Shown here piece by piece: positions 13,574 through 13,583 of a DNA stretch of 13,583 bases (its first letter is position 1; each line of letters opens with the position of its first letter). Both the position numbers and the translations under genes were made by a program. The notes beneath the pieces are model-generated. The model was not told the DNA's origin. It saw only the letters and a program-made list of their open reading frames with translations, and searched no databases. The stretch is from an archaeon (lineage in GTDB: Archaea; Thermoproteota; Nitrososphaeria; Nitrososphaerales; CADDZS01). The DNA is taken from positions 1 through 13,583 of the forward strand of contig JAKAPU010000059.1 in assembly GCA_021806865.1 (NCBI GenBank). Reading direction: 5' to 3'.

Positions 13574-13577
13574 CTAG
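13547..13577. repeat. Short direct repeat at the right edge
   Basis: The 9-mer GAATACTAG occurs at 13547-13555 and again at 13569-13577, with start points 22 nt apart. Two copies this short may be chance, but this is the upstream region of heme O synthase and the spacing of two DNA turns is what a dimeric regulator would use. No other copies were noticed in the window. Confidence 0.3.
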
Positions 13578-13583
13578 CGATTT

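Noticed and set aside
13332..13577. Plus-strand frames at the right edge (81 and 65 codons)
   Set aside because: They overlap the 5' end of heme O synthase, have no ribosome site and show Cys-rich random-looking composition.

Overview
The window looks archaeal and most resembles an aerobic thaumarchaeote-like lineage (inference). The supporting evidence is a two-subunit 2-oxoacid:ferredoxin oxidoreductase with fused gamma and alpha domains, a DUF59-ApbC/Mrp fusion ATPase, a dual-specificity phosphoglucose/phosphomannose isomerase of the archaeal type, a TATA box with leaderless-like spacing, short GGTGA/GGAG ribosome binding sites, and TTG start codons on five of the ten confident genes. A heme O synthase implies heme-copper oxidase respiration. 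No rRNA, tRNA, CRISPR array, insertion sequence or phage gene was seen.

Layout. Positions 1-661 hold no secure gene: an 80-codon open frame runs in from the left edge and looks like a decayed P-loop (thymidylate-kinase-like) protein, and an orphan 65-codon frame follows. A plus-strand block from about 633 to 4554 starts at a good TATA box. It encodes the gamma-alpha and beta subunits of the oxidoreductase and then an Fe-S carrier ATPase. From 4547 to 13398 everything is on the minus strand. In transcription order these are heme O synthase, a probable TIM-barrel protein of unknown role, a stand-alone sugar-1-phosphate nucleotidyltransferase, an alternate GlmU-like protein, phosphoglucose/phosphomannose isomerase, an 832-residue nucleotidyltransferase/left-handed beta-helix/mutase-like fusion, a GT4 glycosyltransferase and a small winged-helix protein. 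The two blocks converge with an 8-bp overlap of coding sequence.

How the genes fit together. The minus-strand set reads as a sugar-nucleotide and glycan pathway. The isomerase can supply mannose 6-phosphate or glucose 6-phosphate from fructose 6-phosphate, the nucleotidyltransferases activate sugar 1-phosphates, the GlmU-like protein may act on an amino-sugar phosphate or acetylate one, and the GT4 enzyme transfers the activated sugar. Tight junctions (a TTGA stop/start overlap and a 1-nt gap) tie the stand-alone nucleotidyltransferase, the GlmU-like gene and the isomerase together. The oxidoreductase block is central carbon metabolism: ferredoxin-linked oxidation or synthesis of a 2-oxoacid, with an Fe-S assembly factor beside it.

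No clearly new defence or mobile system is visible. The most interesting points are the apparent loss of all catalytic motifs in the mutase part of the 832-residue fusion, the pairing of an intact nucleotidyltransferase with a GlmU-like protein that lacks the nucleotidyltransferase signature, and the unidentified TIM-barrel gene.
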